DNA of 64,000 bases from the NCBI RefSeq assembly GCF_030544485.1, contig NZ_CP130610.1:2356001-2420000 (forward strand), given 5' to 3'. The position numbers and the translations under genes are program-made. Positions 7,600 to 17,035 of the stretch are shown here, one piece after another. The notes below the pieces were generated by a model that worked only from the letters and a program-made list of their open reading frames with translations, was not told the DNA's origin and ran no database searches. Origin of the DNA: Halomonas sp. HAL1. Its GTDB lineage: Bacteria; Pseudomonadota; Gammaproteobacteria; Pseudomonadales; Halomonadaceae. Within the stretch, counting starts at the first letter, position 1. The number at the start of each line of letters is the position of its first letter.

Positions 7600-7893
7600 A
7601 TCCACCAAGTCTTTAAATACTTGGACTTTTTGCCCAAACATCCGAGATTCAATATCTGGACAAAAACCCGCTAAAAGCAGAGAGAGCTTATGTTCAATAA
7701 GAAGAAAGCAAGAAAATAGATGCCCCAGCATTTCTGCGCTTTCTTTAGTTCTGGCTCTTCCCCACTCATTACCTTCCGCAACGAGTTCTAGCAGTTTTTG
7801 AGAGTTTTCATCTGGGGTGCCTGGTTGTGAGTACGCTATTTTCTGATACTCATTACCTTTATTTTTGGAGCAACGCTTCAACCATTTAAACAA
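7600..7893 (-). pseudogene. N-terminal half of the IS30-split cassette gene
   Basis: About 98 residues from a probable TTG start at 7893, just inside the cassette from the attC at 7912-7970, reading into the IS30 right end. The protein is helical (MLGHLFSCFLLIEHKLSLLLAG). A longer frame reaching back to 7953 runs through the attC and is not credible as the start. Joined to 6201-6511 it would give a protein of about 200 residues with a HEPN-like motif in its second half. The exact joint depends on where the IS ends. Confidence 0.5.
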
Positions 7894-7911
7894 TGTCTGA
7901 TTCCCTGGGGC

Positions 7912-7970
7912 ATGTAACGCTCCGCTAATGTGCGCCGCCTGCGGCGTCACCATTGAGCGGCTTGTTAGCA
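7912..7970 (-). other. attC site, short 59-bp type
   Basis: ATGTAAC (7912-7918) and GTTAGCA (7964-7970) enclose a compact palindrome: GCTCCGCTAATGTG paired with CACCATTGAGCGG, with GCCGCCTGCGGC at the tip. The size and layout match the classic 59-base elements of mobile integrons. It closes the BrnT/BrnA cassette, and the brnA reading frame runs into it. Confidence 0.85.
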
Positions 7971-8203
7971 GATTCTGCCTGAAGACGCTCCACCAGCCAC
8001 ACCTTGATGATCGATTGGCGGGTAACGCCTATGCGCGCAGCCTCACGATCCAACGACTCGACAACCCAAGCCGGGAAATCGACGTTGATTCGCTTTTGTT
8101 CCTGATTAACGCGGCGAGCAGAGGACATATCCAGGTCATCAACAATATCTTCCTGACCTTCCTCAAACTTTTTGTCGAAGTCTTTAGCTTTCATAGAGCT
8201 CAA
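7925..8203 (-). CDS. brnA: BrnA-type ribbon-helix-helix antitoxin
   Basis: 92 residues. The N-terminal 35 residues are acidic and mixed. The C-terminal part has the CopG/BrnA ribbon-helix-helix pattern (KRINVDFPAWVVESLDREA, then ARIGVTRQSIIKVWL). In known systems BrnA neutralises BrnT and represses the operon. The ATG overlaps the brnT stop by four bases, so the genes are translationally coupled. The last 14 or so residues (NKPLNGDAAGGAH) are encoded by the attC itself and end in a stop inside it, so this tail is probably not functional. Confidence 0.8.
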   Translation of the reverse strand: MSSMKAKDFDKKFEEGQEDIVDDLDMSSARRVNQEQKRINVDFPAWVVESLDREAARIGVTRQSIIKVWLVERLQAESANKPLNGDAAGGAH

Positions 8204-8442
8204 CCTCGGCGGGAACGTCTGACTGAAATCAGACGAATACGAGCATCCCTGTATGTGACGACAGCCGACCAGTGCTTTTCACCAATCTTGCCTATCAGCA
8301 AAAACCTCTGCTCATCCTCTGATTGAGCGCGGACCTCCAGCAGGTATGGATCTTTCCTCAGCCCTTGGGCAGCAACGAAATCTATACCGTGCTTGTCCAG
8401 GTTAGCTTGGCTTTTGGCTTCGTCGAATTCAAACTCATCCAT
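8200..8442 (-). CDS. brnT: BrnT-type ribonuclease toxin
   Basis: 80 residues, the usual size for BrnT. It shows the family pattern FEFDEAKSQANLDKHGIDF at the start, then a beta-rich core (RFLLIGKIGEKHWSAVVTY) and a basic C-terminus (RDARIRLISVRRSRRG). BrnT toxins have a RelE-like fold and inhibit translation by cleaving RNA; that is family knowledge. Toxin first, antitoxin second, with four bases of overlap, is the standard brnTA order. The pair forms its own cassette with a private promoter region upstream of 8442. Confidence 0.85.
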   Translation of the reverse strand: MDEFEFDEAKSQANLDKHGIDFVAAQGLRKDPYLLEVRAQSEDEQRFLLIGKIGEKHWSAVVTYRDARIRLISVRRSRRG

Positions 8443-8469
8443 GAGTAAAAATTATTTCTTTTTTTACTC
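8433..8469 (-). promoter_or_regulatory. Candidate brnTA operator palindromes
   Basis: Two overlapping inverted repeats lie at the brnT start. ACTCAT-CC-ATGAGT (8433-8446) spans the start codon. GAGTAAAAA (8443-8451) pairs with TTTTTACTC (8461-8469) just upstream. Repeated ACTCA/TGAGT half-sites in the promoter of a ribbon-helix-helix antitoxin operon suggest BrnA autoregulation. This is inferred and not shown. Confidence 0.45.
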
Positions 8470-8498
8470 AATCCGCAAGATTTTGAGGGAGCCTTAGC

Positions 8499-9023
8499 TG
8501 CTAACGCCACACTCACCGGTAAATTAGGAGCGCAGCAAGTAATTTATCCGTGTGGAATGATTTGATACTCATTGAGCCTTCTCTACCCCCCGGTGTGCTG
8601 AAACAGGGTGTCTGCTGACTGATTTTGAGATCTGAAACCCGACTTCTACACCCAACCAGAAGCCCGTCGCTTTGATTATCCATCCTGCTGGTGTGCATCA
8701 ACACCCTGAGCGAGTGGGCTTACACCGGCGCTGAACCTGAAACTAACTGGGACTGTAAAGTAACCTGCTGTTTGAATAGGACAGATGCTGGTTAACCGAT
8801 GAATGTCTAGCGCCCCAGCCCCACCTGCAAGGAGCAACGCGGTCTGGCAGTGGTAAACCACCACGTTAAGAGAGCCTCAATAGGTGTTTGCTGTAAGCCA
8901 CCAATAGCCAACGATGACAGATGAAGTAGGATCACTGGCTCAAGGACTTGATATTGGCCGCTGACGCGGCCAATAAAAAACACTGCGGTCTATTGACAGA
9001 GAGAAGGCTCATAGGTGTTAGCC
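8499..9023 (-). other. attC site interrupted by a 437-bp element
   Basis: TGCTAAC (8499-8505) opens an attC-like palindrome (GCCACAC, CACCGGTAAATTA and the pairing arms TAATTTATCCG, TGTGG up to about 8555). The matching core GTTAGCC appears only at 9017-9023, beyond an inserted segment with inverted repeat ends. The site lies 3' of the 9025-9519 gene, as expected for the end of that cassette. Confidence 0.65.
8574..9010. mobile_element. Transposase-less element with 11-bp inverted repeats in an attC
   Basis: GAGCCTTCTCT (8574-8584) and AGAGAAGGCTC (9000-9010) are perfect inverted repeats bounding 437 bp with no credible gene. Inside the right end are a perfect 10-bp-stem hairpin (8952-8975, arms TATTGGCCGC) and a TTGACA at 8994-8999. 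The attC location, subterminal-type repeats and a right-end TTGACA recall the IS1111-attC group of insertion sequences, so a remnant or non-autonomous relative is possible. I cannot confirm the family. Confidence 0.5.
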
Positions 9024-9024
9024 T

Positions 9025-9519
9025 TTATTTGCTCGTTACTACAATTAGACGTTCATCAATCGAAGGCCCGCGTGAATAAGTGTATTTCAGTACAAAGCCA
9101 TCAGATTCAATGGTTTTATTGCTGTTTGCCCAGAACGTTTGTTGAACCTCGCTGGCCTTTTGAGGTGCATACATTTGGATTAGTGCCTCTAGAGCTTTTT
9201 CAGCTTCTCGTTTATCTGCATGCAGCCCATATCCAATATTTTTAAACCAATCGTTCCACATCAACTTGATATTCTCGACGCGCCCTGTGTCTGGAATTTC
9301 ATTTATGAACCATTTGACTGTTTCTGCTTTTCCCTGAATGCACCCGTAGAGCGCGCCCATACCATATGATGCTGGGGTGACTTTTGAATTGCGGCAATTC
9401 AGTGCTTGTGTTGCGGCACTTGACTCTGAGGAAAATGATTGAAACCCCGCACCGAAAGCAGTGCCAGATACCAGAATGAAGCCTATAACAGACAACGCTA
9501 ACTTCCTATATGTTTTCAT
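9025..9519 (-). CDS. Hypothetical secreted protein (second gene of a two-gene cassette)
   Basis: 164 residues from the ATG at 9519, which has GAGAG upstream; an earlier start at 9558 would overlap the previous gene and lacks a site. A clear signal peptide (MKTYRKLALSVIGFILVSG, cleavage probably after GTAFGA) is followed by a soluble domain with two cysteines (ALNCRNS, LYGCIQG). It follows the 9533-9859 gene by 13 bases. Both are exported, suggesting a shared periplasmic or extracellular role. The family is unknown. Confidence 0.65.
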   Translation of the reverse strand: MKTYRKLALSVIGFILVSGTAFGAGFQSFSSESSAATQALNCRNSKVTPASYGMGALYGCIQGKAETVKWFINEIPDTGRVENIKLMWNDWFKNIGYGLHADKREAEKALEALIQMYAPQKASEVQQTFWANSNKTIESDGFVLKYTYSRGPSIDERLIVVTSK

Positions 9520-9532
9520 TAATAAATATCTC

Positions 9533-9859
9533 TCAGTTAGGAAGGCTGCATGTGGCAATAGTGTTACCGTTGCTAAATGGTGAGTAGATTCTTATTTTCC
9601 ACCCACGATCAAAGCGGATGTTCTTTTGATCCATCATGTCTGCGACACCTAAACATATTTTCCTTGCTTCTGACGAATTTGTATCTATTGAAACATCTAC
9701 TGCCTGATTCCAGCCTGAAACATCGCATGGCTTGCTCAAGAGTCCTGTGCCATCGAATACGGAACAGAGCCTATACGCGTTATCAACGGTATCAGCAAAA
9801 GTGAGTGGTGCATTTAATGCCAGAGCGGCAATAGCAGCTATCAATACTTTTTTGTTCAT
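9533..9859 (-). CDS. Hypothetical secreted cysteine-containing protein
   Basis: 108 residues with a strong AGGAG site before the ATG at 9859. A signal peptide (KKVLIAAIAALALNAPLTFA) should be removed near residue 22. The mature protein of about 86 residues has four cysteines (RLCSV, KPCDV, KICLG, ATCSL) that could form two disulfides in the periplasm. Small size, export and paired cysteines resemble immunity or inhibitor proteins, but I do not recognise a family. It forms a two-gene cassette with 9025-9519. Confidence 0.65.
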   Translation of the reverse strand: MNKKVLIAAIAALALNAPLTFADTVDNAYRLCSVFDGTGLLSKPCDVSGWNQAVDVSIDTNSSEARKICLGVADMMDQKNIRFDRGWKIRIYSPFSNGNTIATCSLPN

Positions 9860-9880
9860 CTTCGTTTTCTCCTTTTTTGG

Positions 9881-9933
9881 GGCTAACGGGGTGGCGCGTC
9901 AGCGTTGACGTTGGCTGTAGCGTAGTGTTATGC
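9881..9933 (-). other. attC site, short
   Basis: GGCTAAC (9881-9887) and GTTATGC (9927-9933, one mismatch to GTTRRRY) flank a short imperfect palindrome around GCGTCAGCGTTGACG. At 53 bp it is below the usual lower limit, so it may be partly deleted. Confidence 0.6.
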
Positions 9934-9944
9934 ATTTTCCGAGA

Positions 9945-10403
9945 TCACCGTTGTATTAAAATCCTCATCAGAGGTCCTGAAACTGACACACCATACTCTT
10001 TACAAAAACGATGCGTGGCGGTTAACAAGCTAGAGAAAGCAATTATATTAGGCGTCTGCTTTTTATATGCACTTTTCCCTTTAACTGATATTAGGGTGAA
10101 AATATCTGGGTTGGCTATTGCGTAGCTTAAGCCGGCAGTAACAACTTCACATGCTCTTTTATCAAAGATATATGGAGCCTTTTCCAACAGATCCCTACAT
10201 ACTCCAAGTTCATATCCATGCAATCTTTCCAGCTCATTCTCAACACAATACCTTTGTATGATAGGAGAAACTTTGGACTCGATTTCTCCAACAGATATTA
10301 CAGCGCCTTGGTAGTAGAGGGGGGATTTCTCGCTAAATATCTCTTTCCCAGAGTGTCCCGACTCGTCAGCATATATGAAAGCACCTTCATTCCTTTTACT
10401 CAT
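9945..10403 (-). CDS. DUF3800-like protein, probably C-terminally truncated
   Basis: 152 residues starting with SKRNEGAFIYADESGHSG, the acidic Asp-Glu-Ser-Gly motif that opens DUF3800 proteins. These are thought to have an RNase H-like fold, and several members lie beside defence genes. Family members usually run to 200 residues or more and have a second conserved aspartate region near the C-terminus. Here the frame stops at 9945, just before the attC, so the end appears lost at cassette formation. The assignment rests mainly on the N-terminal motif. Confidence 0.6.
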   Translation of the reverse strand: MSKRNEGAFIYADESGHSGKEIFSEKSPLYYQGAVISVGEIESKVSPIIQRYCVENELERLHGYELGVCRDLLEKAPYIFDKRACEVVTAGLSYAIANPDIFTLISVKGKSAYKKQTPNIIAFSSLLTATHRFCKEYGVSVSGPLMRILIQR

Positions 10404-10441
10404 AAATACTTTTGTTTCATAAACTTGAACCGAGAATATAA

Positions 10442-10516
10442 TGCTTGAGTTGAGGGGCTTTTGCGGATCAGGCGCAGCCTGCGTAGCAAAAGTCCCGCTC
10501 CAACGATTTGTTGGGC
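10442..10516 (-). other. attC site of the first cassette
   Basis: GTTGGGC (10510-10516) is a good core. A strong stem (GAGGGGCTTTTGC with GCAAAAGTCCCGCTC) and a GGCGCAGCCTGC tip follow. The other core is degenerate (GCTTGAG near 10443-10449). It separates the 10518-10907 gene from the DUF3800-like gene. Confidence 0.7.
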
Positions 10517-10517
10517 A

Positions 10518-10907
10518 TCAATCTCCTCGGTTTTTCCAACGCTGCCATAATGCTCGTAGATTTACGCCGATACCGTAAATATTAGGGCTTAGTTGGATTA
10601 TTTCTTCCAGGTTTTTCTCGGTCTTTTCTGCTTCTCCTGGCTTCGCCAAGAACATCTCGCCTTCGTAGGTCAAGCCGCCCCTGACTATGACGAGGTCATA
10701 CCAGCCATGAGGGCTATCGCTTTCCTTATGGGGAACGCAGCTCTCAAGGAAGTTGTTTCGGTGAGCGTAGACAAGAATTTTCGCTATAGGTTGAAAATCC
10801 CACATATCCTGCTCTTCGCGAGAGGCTGGGGCAAAGCTCGTAGTACCCGGCTGCACTTCCTTTAATATCGATCTGAGAGTGTCCACTAGACTATCCTTGA
10901 TACCCAA
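10518..10907 (-). CDS. Hypothetical protein, first cassette next to intI
   Basis: 129 residues, soluble, with a central WYDLVIVRGGLTYEGEMFLA segment suggesting a beta hairpin and a C-terminal helix rich in Arg, Trp and Lys (ALWQRWKNRG). The only start that keeps the full frame is a TTG at 10907, inside the GTTGGGT core formed where this cassette joins attI. Internal GTG codons are alternatives. The position nearest the integrase remnant makes it the most recently inserted cassette in the standard model. No family is recognised. Confidence 0.55.
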   Translation of the reverse strand: MGIKDSLVDTLRSILKEVQPGTTSFAPASREEQDMWDFQPIAKILVYAHRNNFLESCVPHKESDSPHGWYDLVIVRGGLTYEGEMFLAKPGEAEKTEKNLEEIIQLSPNIYGIGVNLRALWQRWKNRGD

Positions 10908-11112
10908 CAGGTATTAGACGGCGCGTCCTATGATTGGATGAACGCGAAAGCATGTTTACTTAGCAAATGTAGCCTACTTTTTCGTGCATAACCACATGAT
11001 TTTAAATTAAATTAATATTAATTAGGCTCTATTTGCAGAATTCGCATTCTTGCGCATTTTGCCAAGCTCAATAATTTTGTATACATATCCACAATCAGGA
11101 GACAGACACCAA
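10902..11112 (-). promoter_or_regulatory. attI region and intI promoter region
   Basis: The core GTTGGGT (10908-10902, minus strand) marks the junction of attI with the first cassette. The AT-rich 10910-11112 interval separates it from intI on the opposite strand, as in typical integrons. TTGCCA (11059-11064) and TATACA (11080-11085) may be the intI promoter, although the 15-base spacer is short. AGGAG precedes the intI ATG. A cassette promoter on the minus strand is expected here but I cannot pick one. Confidence 0.55.
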
Positions 11113-11510
11113 ATGGATATGCGAAGCAGGCCTCCGAAATTAATGGATCGTGTGAAAACTGTTATGCGGGTAAAGCGCTATAGCCCACGTACTGAAAAAA
11201 CATAGTGTTACTGGATACGTTACTTCATTCGTTATCATGGGGTGCGACACCCTGCCAGTATGGGCCCTTCTGAAGTCCAAGCTTTTCTGGAGCACCTTGC
11301 CGTAGAGCGATATGTGGCTGCGGCTACAAAACCAAGCGCTTAATGCTTTAGTATTTCTGTATCGTCATATCCTTGATATGCCACTGGGTGATATGGGCAC
11401 CTTTCACGAGCTAAACGCCCGCGTCGATTACCTGTCGTGCTTTCTCACGAAGAGGTTATGCACGTGTTAAATCGAGTGTGGGGGACTATGAATTTGATAG
11501 CCATCCCCTG
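11113..11510 (+). pseudogene. intI: Integron integrase remnant
   Basis: Translating across defects gives IntI-type tyrosine recombinase sequence in order: RPPKLMDRVKTVMRVKRYS, PRTEKT then a TAG stop, [38 protein letters not shown], a frameshift, [15 protein letters not shown], another frameshift, and RRLPVVLSHEEVMHVLNRV followed by GTMNLIA. This is the core-binding domain and the start of the catalytic domain. The region with the catalytic Arg-His-Arg-Tyr residues and the IntI-specific insert is not recognisable, so the enzyme is dead. The gene points away from the cassettes, as in a normal integron. Confidence 0.85.
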
Positions 11511-11933
11511 ACCTGAGGAAGGAATTTGCCGGTGTGCGCTGCCCTTTGGGCTAATGAGCTAAAACGAAACCACGCTACCGCTACGTCACACCTAGTTTAC
11601 GAAAACGCTCCAGTTGCAAACGTGTTTGAGTTATTAACCTTACCTTATTCATAAATTTGGATTAGGTCACGTATCAATGAAAAAAAAGTGTTCCCTCTCT
11701 GAGGGCAACGGCTCGTTAGTTGCCTTGATCTGGCATCGCTTCGCGATGCTCCCGCGGGTGCCTCATTTGCTCGTTCCTCGCAGATTCGTTACCACGCGCT
11801 ACAAAATGAGGCTATGCAACTAGTGGTGCCAATTCTTCTCACGTGTACAAAATGCTCTTGCTTCATCACTCGTTGCCACTGGCCTTCCTCCGCAAATCCG
11901 ATTAGCCTGCTAATTCACTATTAAGGGTTTGGC
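11511..11933. other. Gene-free region after the intI remnant
   Basis: No ORF with coding character is present. The start may hold further eroded intI sequence. A perfect 7-bp hairpin (GCATCGC, loop TTC, near 11731-11747) and the palindrome CCCGCGGG follow. CCTCATTT and AAATGAGG form a distant inverted repeat. I see no attC or terminator that I would defend. It marks the border between the integron and the conserved chromosome. Confidence 0.4.
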
Positions 11934-13247
11934 ATGGAAGAGACGACTCCTCGGCAGCGCTTGGCGGGCGTGCTGATTCTGCTTGGTTTGATCGCACAGA
12001 TTATTGGGTTTACCGGCTGGTTGGGCACCGCTAATGCGGTGAGCTATTTGCTGTGGGCGGCGGTTGTGTTGCTGTGGCGGGATATTCCTAAACGTTCGCG
12101 GATTCAGGCGGGCGTATTGATTGCACTAGGCGCGAGCATGCTGTTGGTGGCGCGGTTTGTGTATGACGCTGAGGTGGATTGGCCCGCGATGTTGCAGGGC
12201 AATTCGTTTGTGGCGGCGATGCTGGTCGGCGTTAGCTTTATTTCGCTGATTGGTAAGCAAGGGACTAAGGGCGCGTCGGGTAAGCGTGTTACTGGTGCCA
12301 GTGGCGTGATGAGTACATGGCTAGGGGTTCACTTCCTGGGTACGATCTTGAATCTCTCTACCGTGTTTATGGTGGGCGATAAGCTGGCACGCCGGGGGCC
12401 GTTGACGACGCCGCAACTGCTGGCGCTTAACCGCGGGCTTTCCAGCGCGGCGCTGTGGTCACCGTTTTTTGCTTCCATGGGTGTGGTAATCGCCCTGGTG
12501 CCCGAGGTTGAGTACGCGCAGATTGCCGTAGTGGGCTTTCCTATCGCGATGCTGTCGGGGCTTTTAACCACGCTGGAGTTGCGGCGCCGGTTTGATCTTA
12601 GCGAGGTGGATGGCTACTCCCTGGCGCCGCGTAGCCTGTTGATGCCGGTGGGTATGGCCGCGCTGGTGATGCTGTTTCACTTTGTGCTCACCCCTACCCT
12701 CACCATTGTCAGCATAATCACCTTTCTACTGCCTGGCGTTGCCGTGCTGAGCAACTTGCACCATGGGCCACGCTTTACCCTACGGCGAATTCGTCAACAC
12801 ACCACGACGCGCTTACCCGCCATGCGTGGGGAGATTTCGCTATTTTTAGCCGCAGGGCTTTTGACGATTGGCCTTTCGACGTTGGTCACGGCTGCCGCAG
12901 GTAGCGACTGGACGCTGTTCACCCGCTTTGGTACAACCCAGGCGATGATCAGTTTTGCGGCCATTACACTAAGCGCGTTAGCGGGCCTACACCCAATTAT
13001 TGGCGTGTCGGTGTTGGCGTCGGTACTTAATTTGCAAAACGGGGAGCAGACGCTGTTTGCGTTTGTGGCATTAAGCTCATGGGCGGTGGGCACCAGCGTG
13101 GGGCCGCTTTCCGGCATTAATCTTTCATTGCAGGGGCGCTATGGGGTAAGCGGTTATCGCATGATGAAGAATAACCTGCTGTATGCGGCGGTGATGAGCC
13201 TGCTTTCGCTGGGGGCGATCGCAGGCGTCAGTTTGCTGGTGACCTAA
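11934..13247 (+). CDS. Polytopic inner-membrane protein, possible anion transporter type
   Basis: 437 residues with about eleven or twelve hydrophobic segments spread over the whole length and short charged loops (WRDIPKRSR, ELRRRFDLSEVDG, RRIRQHTTTR). Mid-protein (GVHFLGTILNLSTVFMVGD) and C-terminal (VGTSVGPLSGINL) Gly/Ser/Asn-rich re-entrant-like stretches resemble substrate-binding hairpins of the ion transporter superfamily. That is weak inference. No partner genes adjoin it; the DUF1451 gene converges from the other side. Confidence 0.7.
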   Translation: MEETTPRQRLAGVLILLGLIAQIIGFTGWLGTANAVSYLLWAAVVLLWRDIPKRSRIQAGVLIALGASMLLVARFVYDAEVDWPAMLQGNSFVAAMLVGVSFISLIGKQGTKGASGKRVTGASGVMSTWLGVHFLGTILNLSTVFMVGDKLARRGPLTTPQLLALNRGLSSAALWSPFFASMGVVIALVPEVEYAQIAVVGFPIAMLSGLLTTLELRRRFDLSEVDGYSLAPRSLLMPVGMAALVMLFHFVLTPTLTIVSIITFLLPGVAVLSNLHHGPRFTLRRIRQHTTTRLPAMRGEISLFLAAGLLTIGLSTLVTAAAGSDWTLFTRFGTTQAMISFAAITLSALAGLHPIIGVSVLASVLNLQNGEQTLFAFVALSSWAVGTSVGPLSGINLSLQGRYGVSGYRMMKNNLLYAAVMSLLSLGAIAGVSLLVT

Positions 13248-13251
13248 CGAA

Positions 13252-13773
13252 TCAGGTCTCAATGATTTTATTGGGAAACCGGTAGAAGTAGCGATGGCCG
13301 CACTCATGGCAAGGTTCCAGGCGTGCAACGGTGGGTAGCATTACCTGTGCATCGCAATGGGTGCAGGCCATTAAACCGGGCGCGGCCATTTCGCCTTCGC
13401 AATAGTCGGCGCGGGCGGCTTCTAGGTCTTCCTCAAAGCGTTCGCGTTCCACCACGCTACGGTCGGCAACCGAAAGCAGCGATTCCGCCACGCGGCGGGA
13501 GAGCCCATCTATATCGATGCCTAGCCAACTGGCTACCTGCTTGCCGGTATCTGCCATGAAGTAGCGCATATCTTTAAGGTCGCGCTCTACCCAGGCGCGC
13601 AGCAGCGCTAGCTCGTCTTTGGTGTACTCTTCAAGCTCCGATTCAAACTCAACCGCGTCGTCCAGATCCTTCTGTAAATTCTCCCAGGTAAGCTCATTGG
13701 CGCCCCCCTGCATCCGCTCCAACAAACGTTCGTAACCTTCGCGCAGGCGATTGTCATTCTGTTGTTCACTCAT
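13252..13773 (-). CDS. Zinc-ribbon-containing DUF1451 (YbeL-like) protein
   Basis: 173 residues. The N-terminal two thirds are helical and acidic. The C-terminus has two CxxC pairs (MACTHCDAQVML and EPCHECGHRYFY) forming a zinc ribbon, as in the DUF1451/YbeL family. The function of the family is unknown. A ybeL gene lies near leuS in Escherichia coli, and here it is divergent from leuS across about 160 bp, which supports the assignment. The start at 13773 has GGAGAGG upstream. Confidence 0.8.
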   Translation of the reverse strand: MSEQQNDNRLREGYERLLERMQGGANELTWENLQKDLDDAVEFESELEEYTKDELALLRAWVERDLKDMRYFMADTGKQVASWLGIDIDGLSRRVAESLLSVADRSVVERERFEEDLEAARADYCEGEMAAPGLMACTHCDAQVMLPTVARLEPCHECGHRYFYRFPNKIIET

Positions 13774-13844
13774 GGTGCCTCTCCTTTTGTCGACGCATGC
13801 GGTTTCCTATCATCGGCTTACCGTTCAAGGATACACCTGCATAG

Positions 13845-17031
<3,187 letters not shown>

Positions 17032-17035
<4 letters not shown>

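Noticed and set aside
7573..7953. A continuous 126-codon minus-strand frame across this interval
   Set aside because: Its first codons come from the attC at 7912-7970 and its last from the IS30 end, so only 7600-7893 is genuine gene sequence.
11690..11830. Palindromes after the intI remnant (GCATCGC hairpin, CCCGCGGG, distant CCTCATTT repeat) considered as an attC or second attI
   Set aside because: The RYYYAAC/GTTRRRY core pair is missing and arm spacing does not fit.
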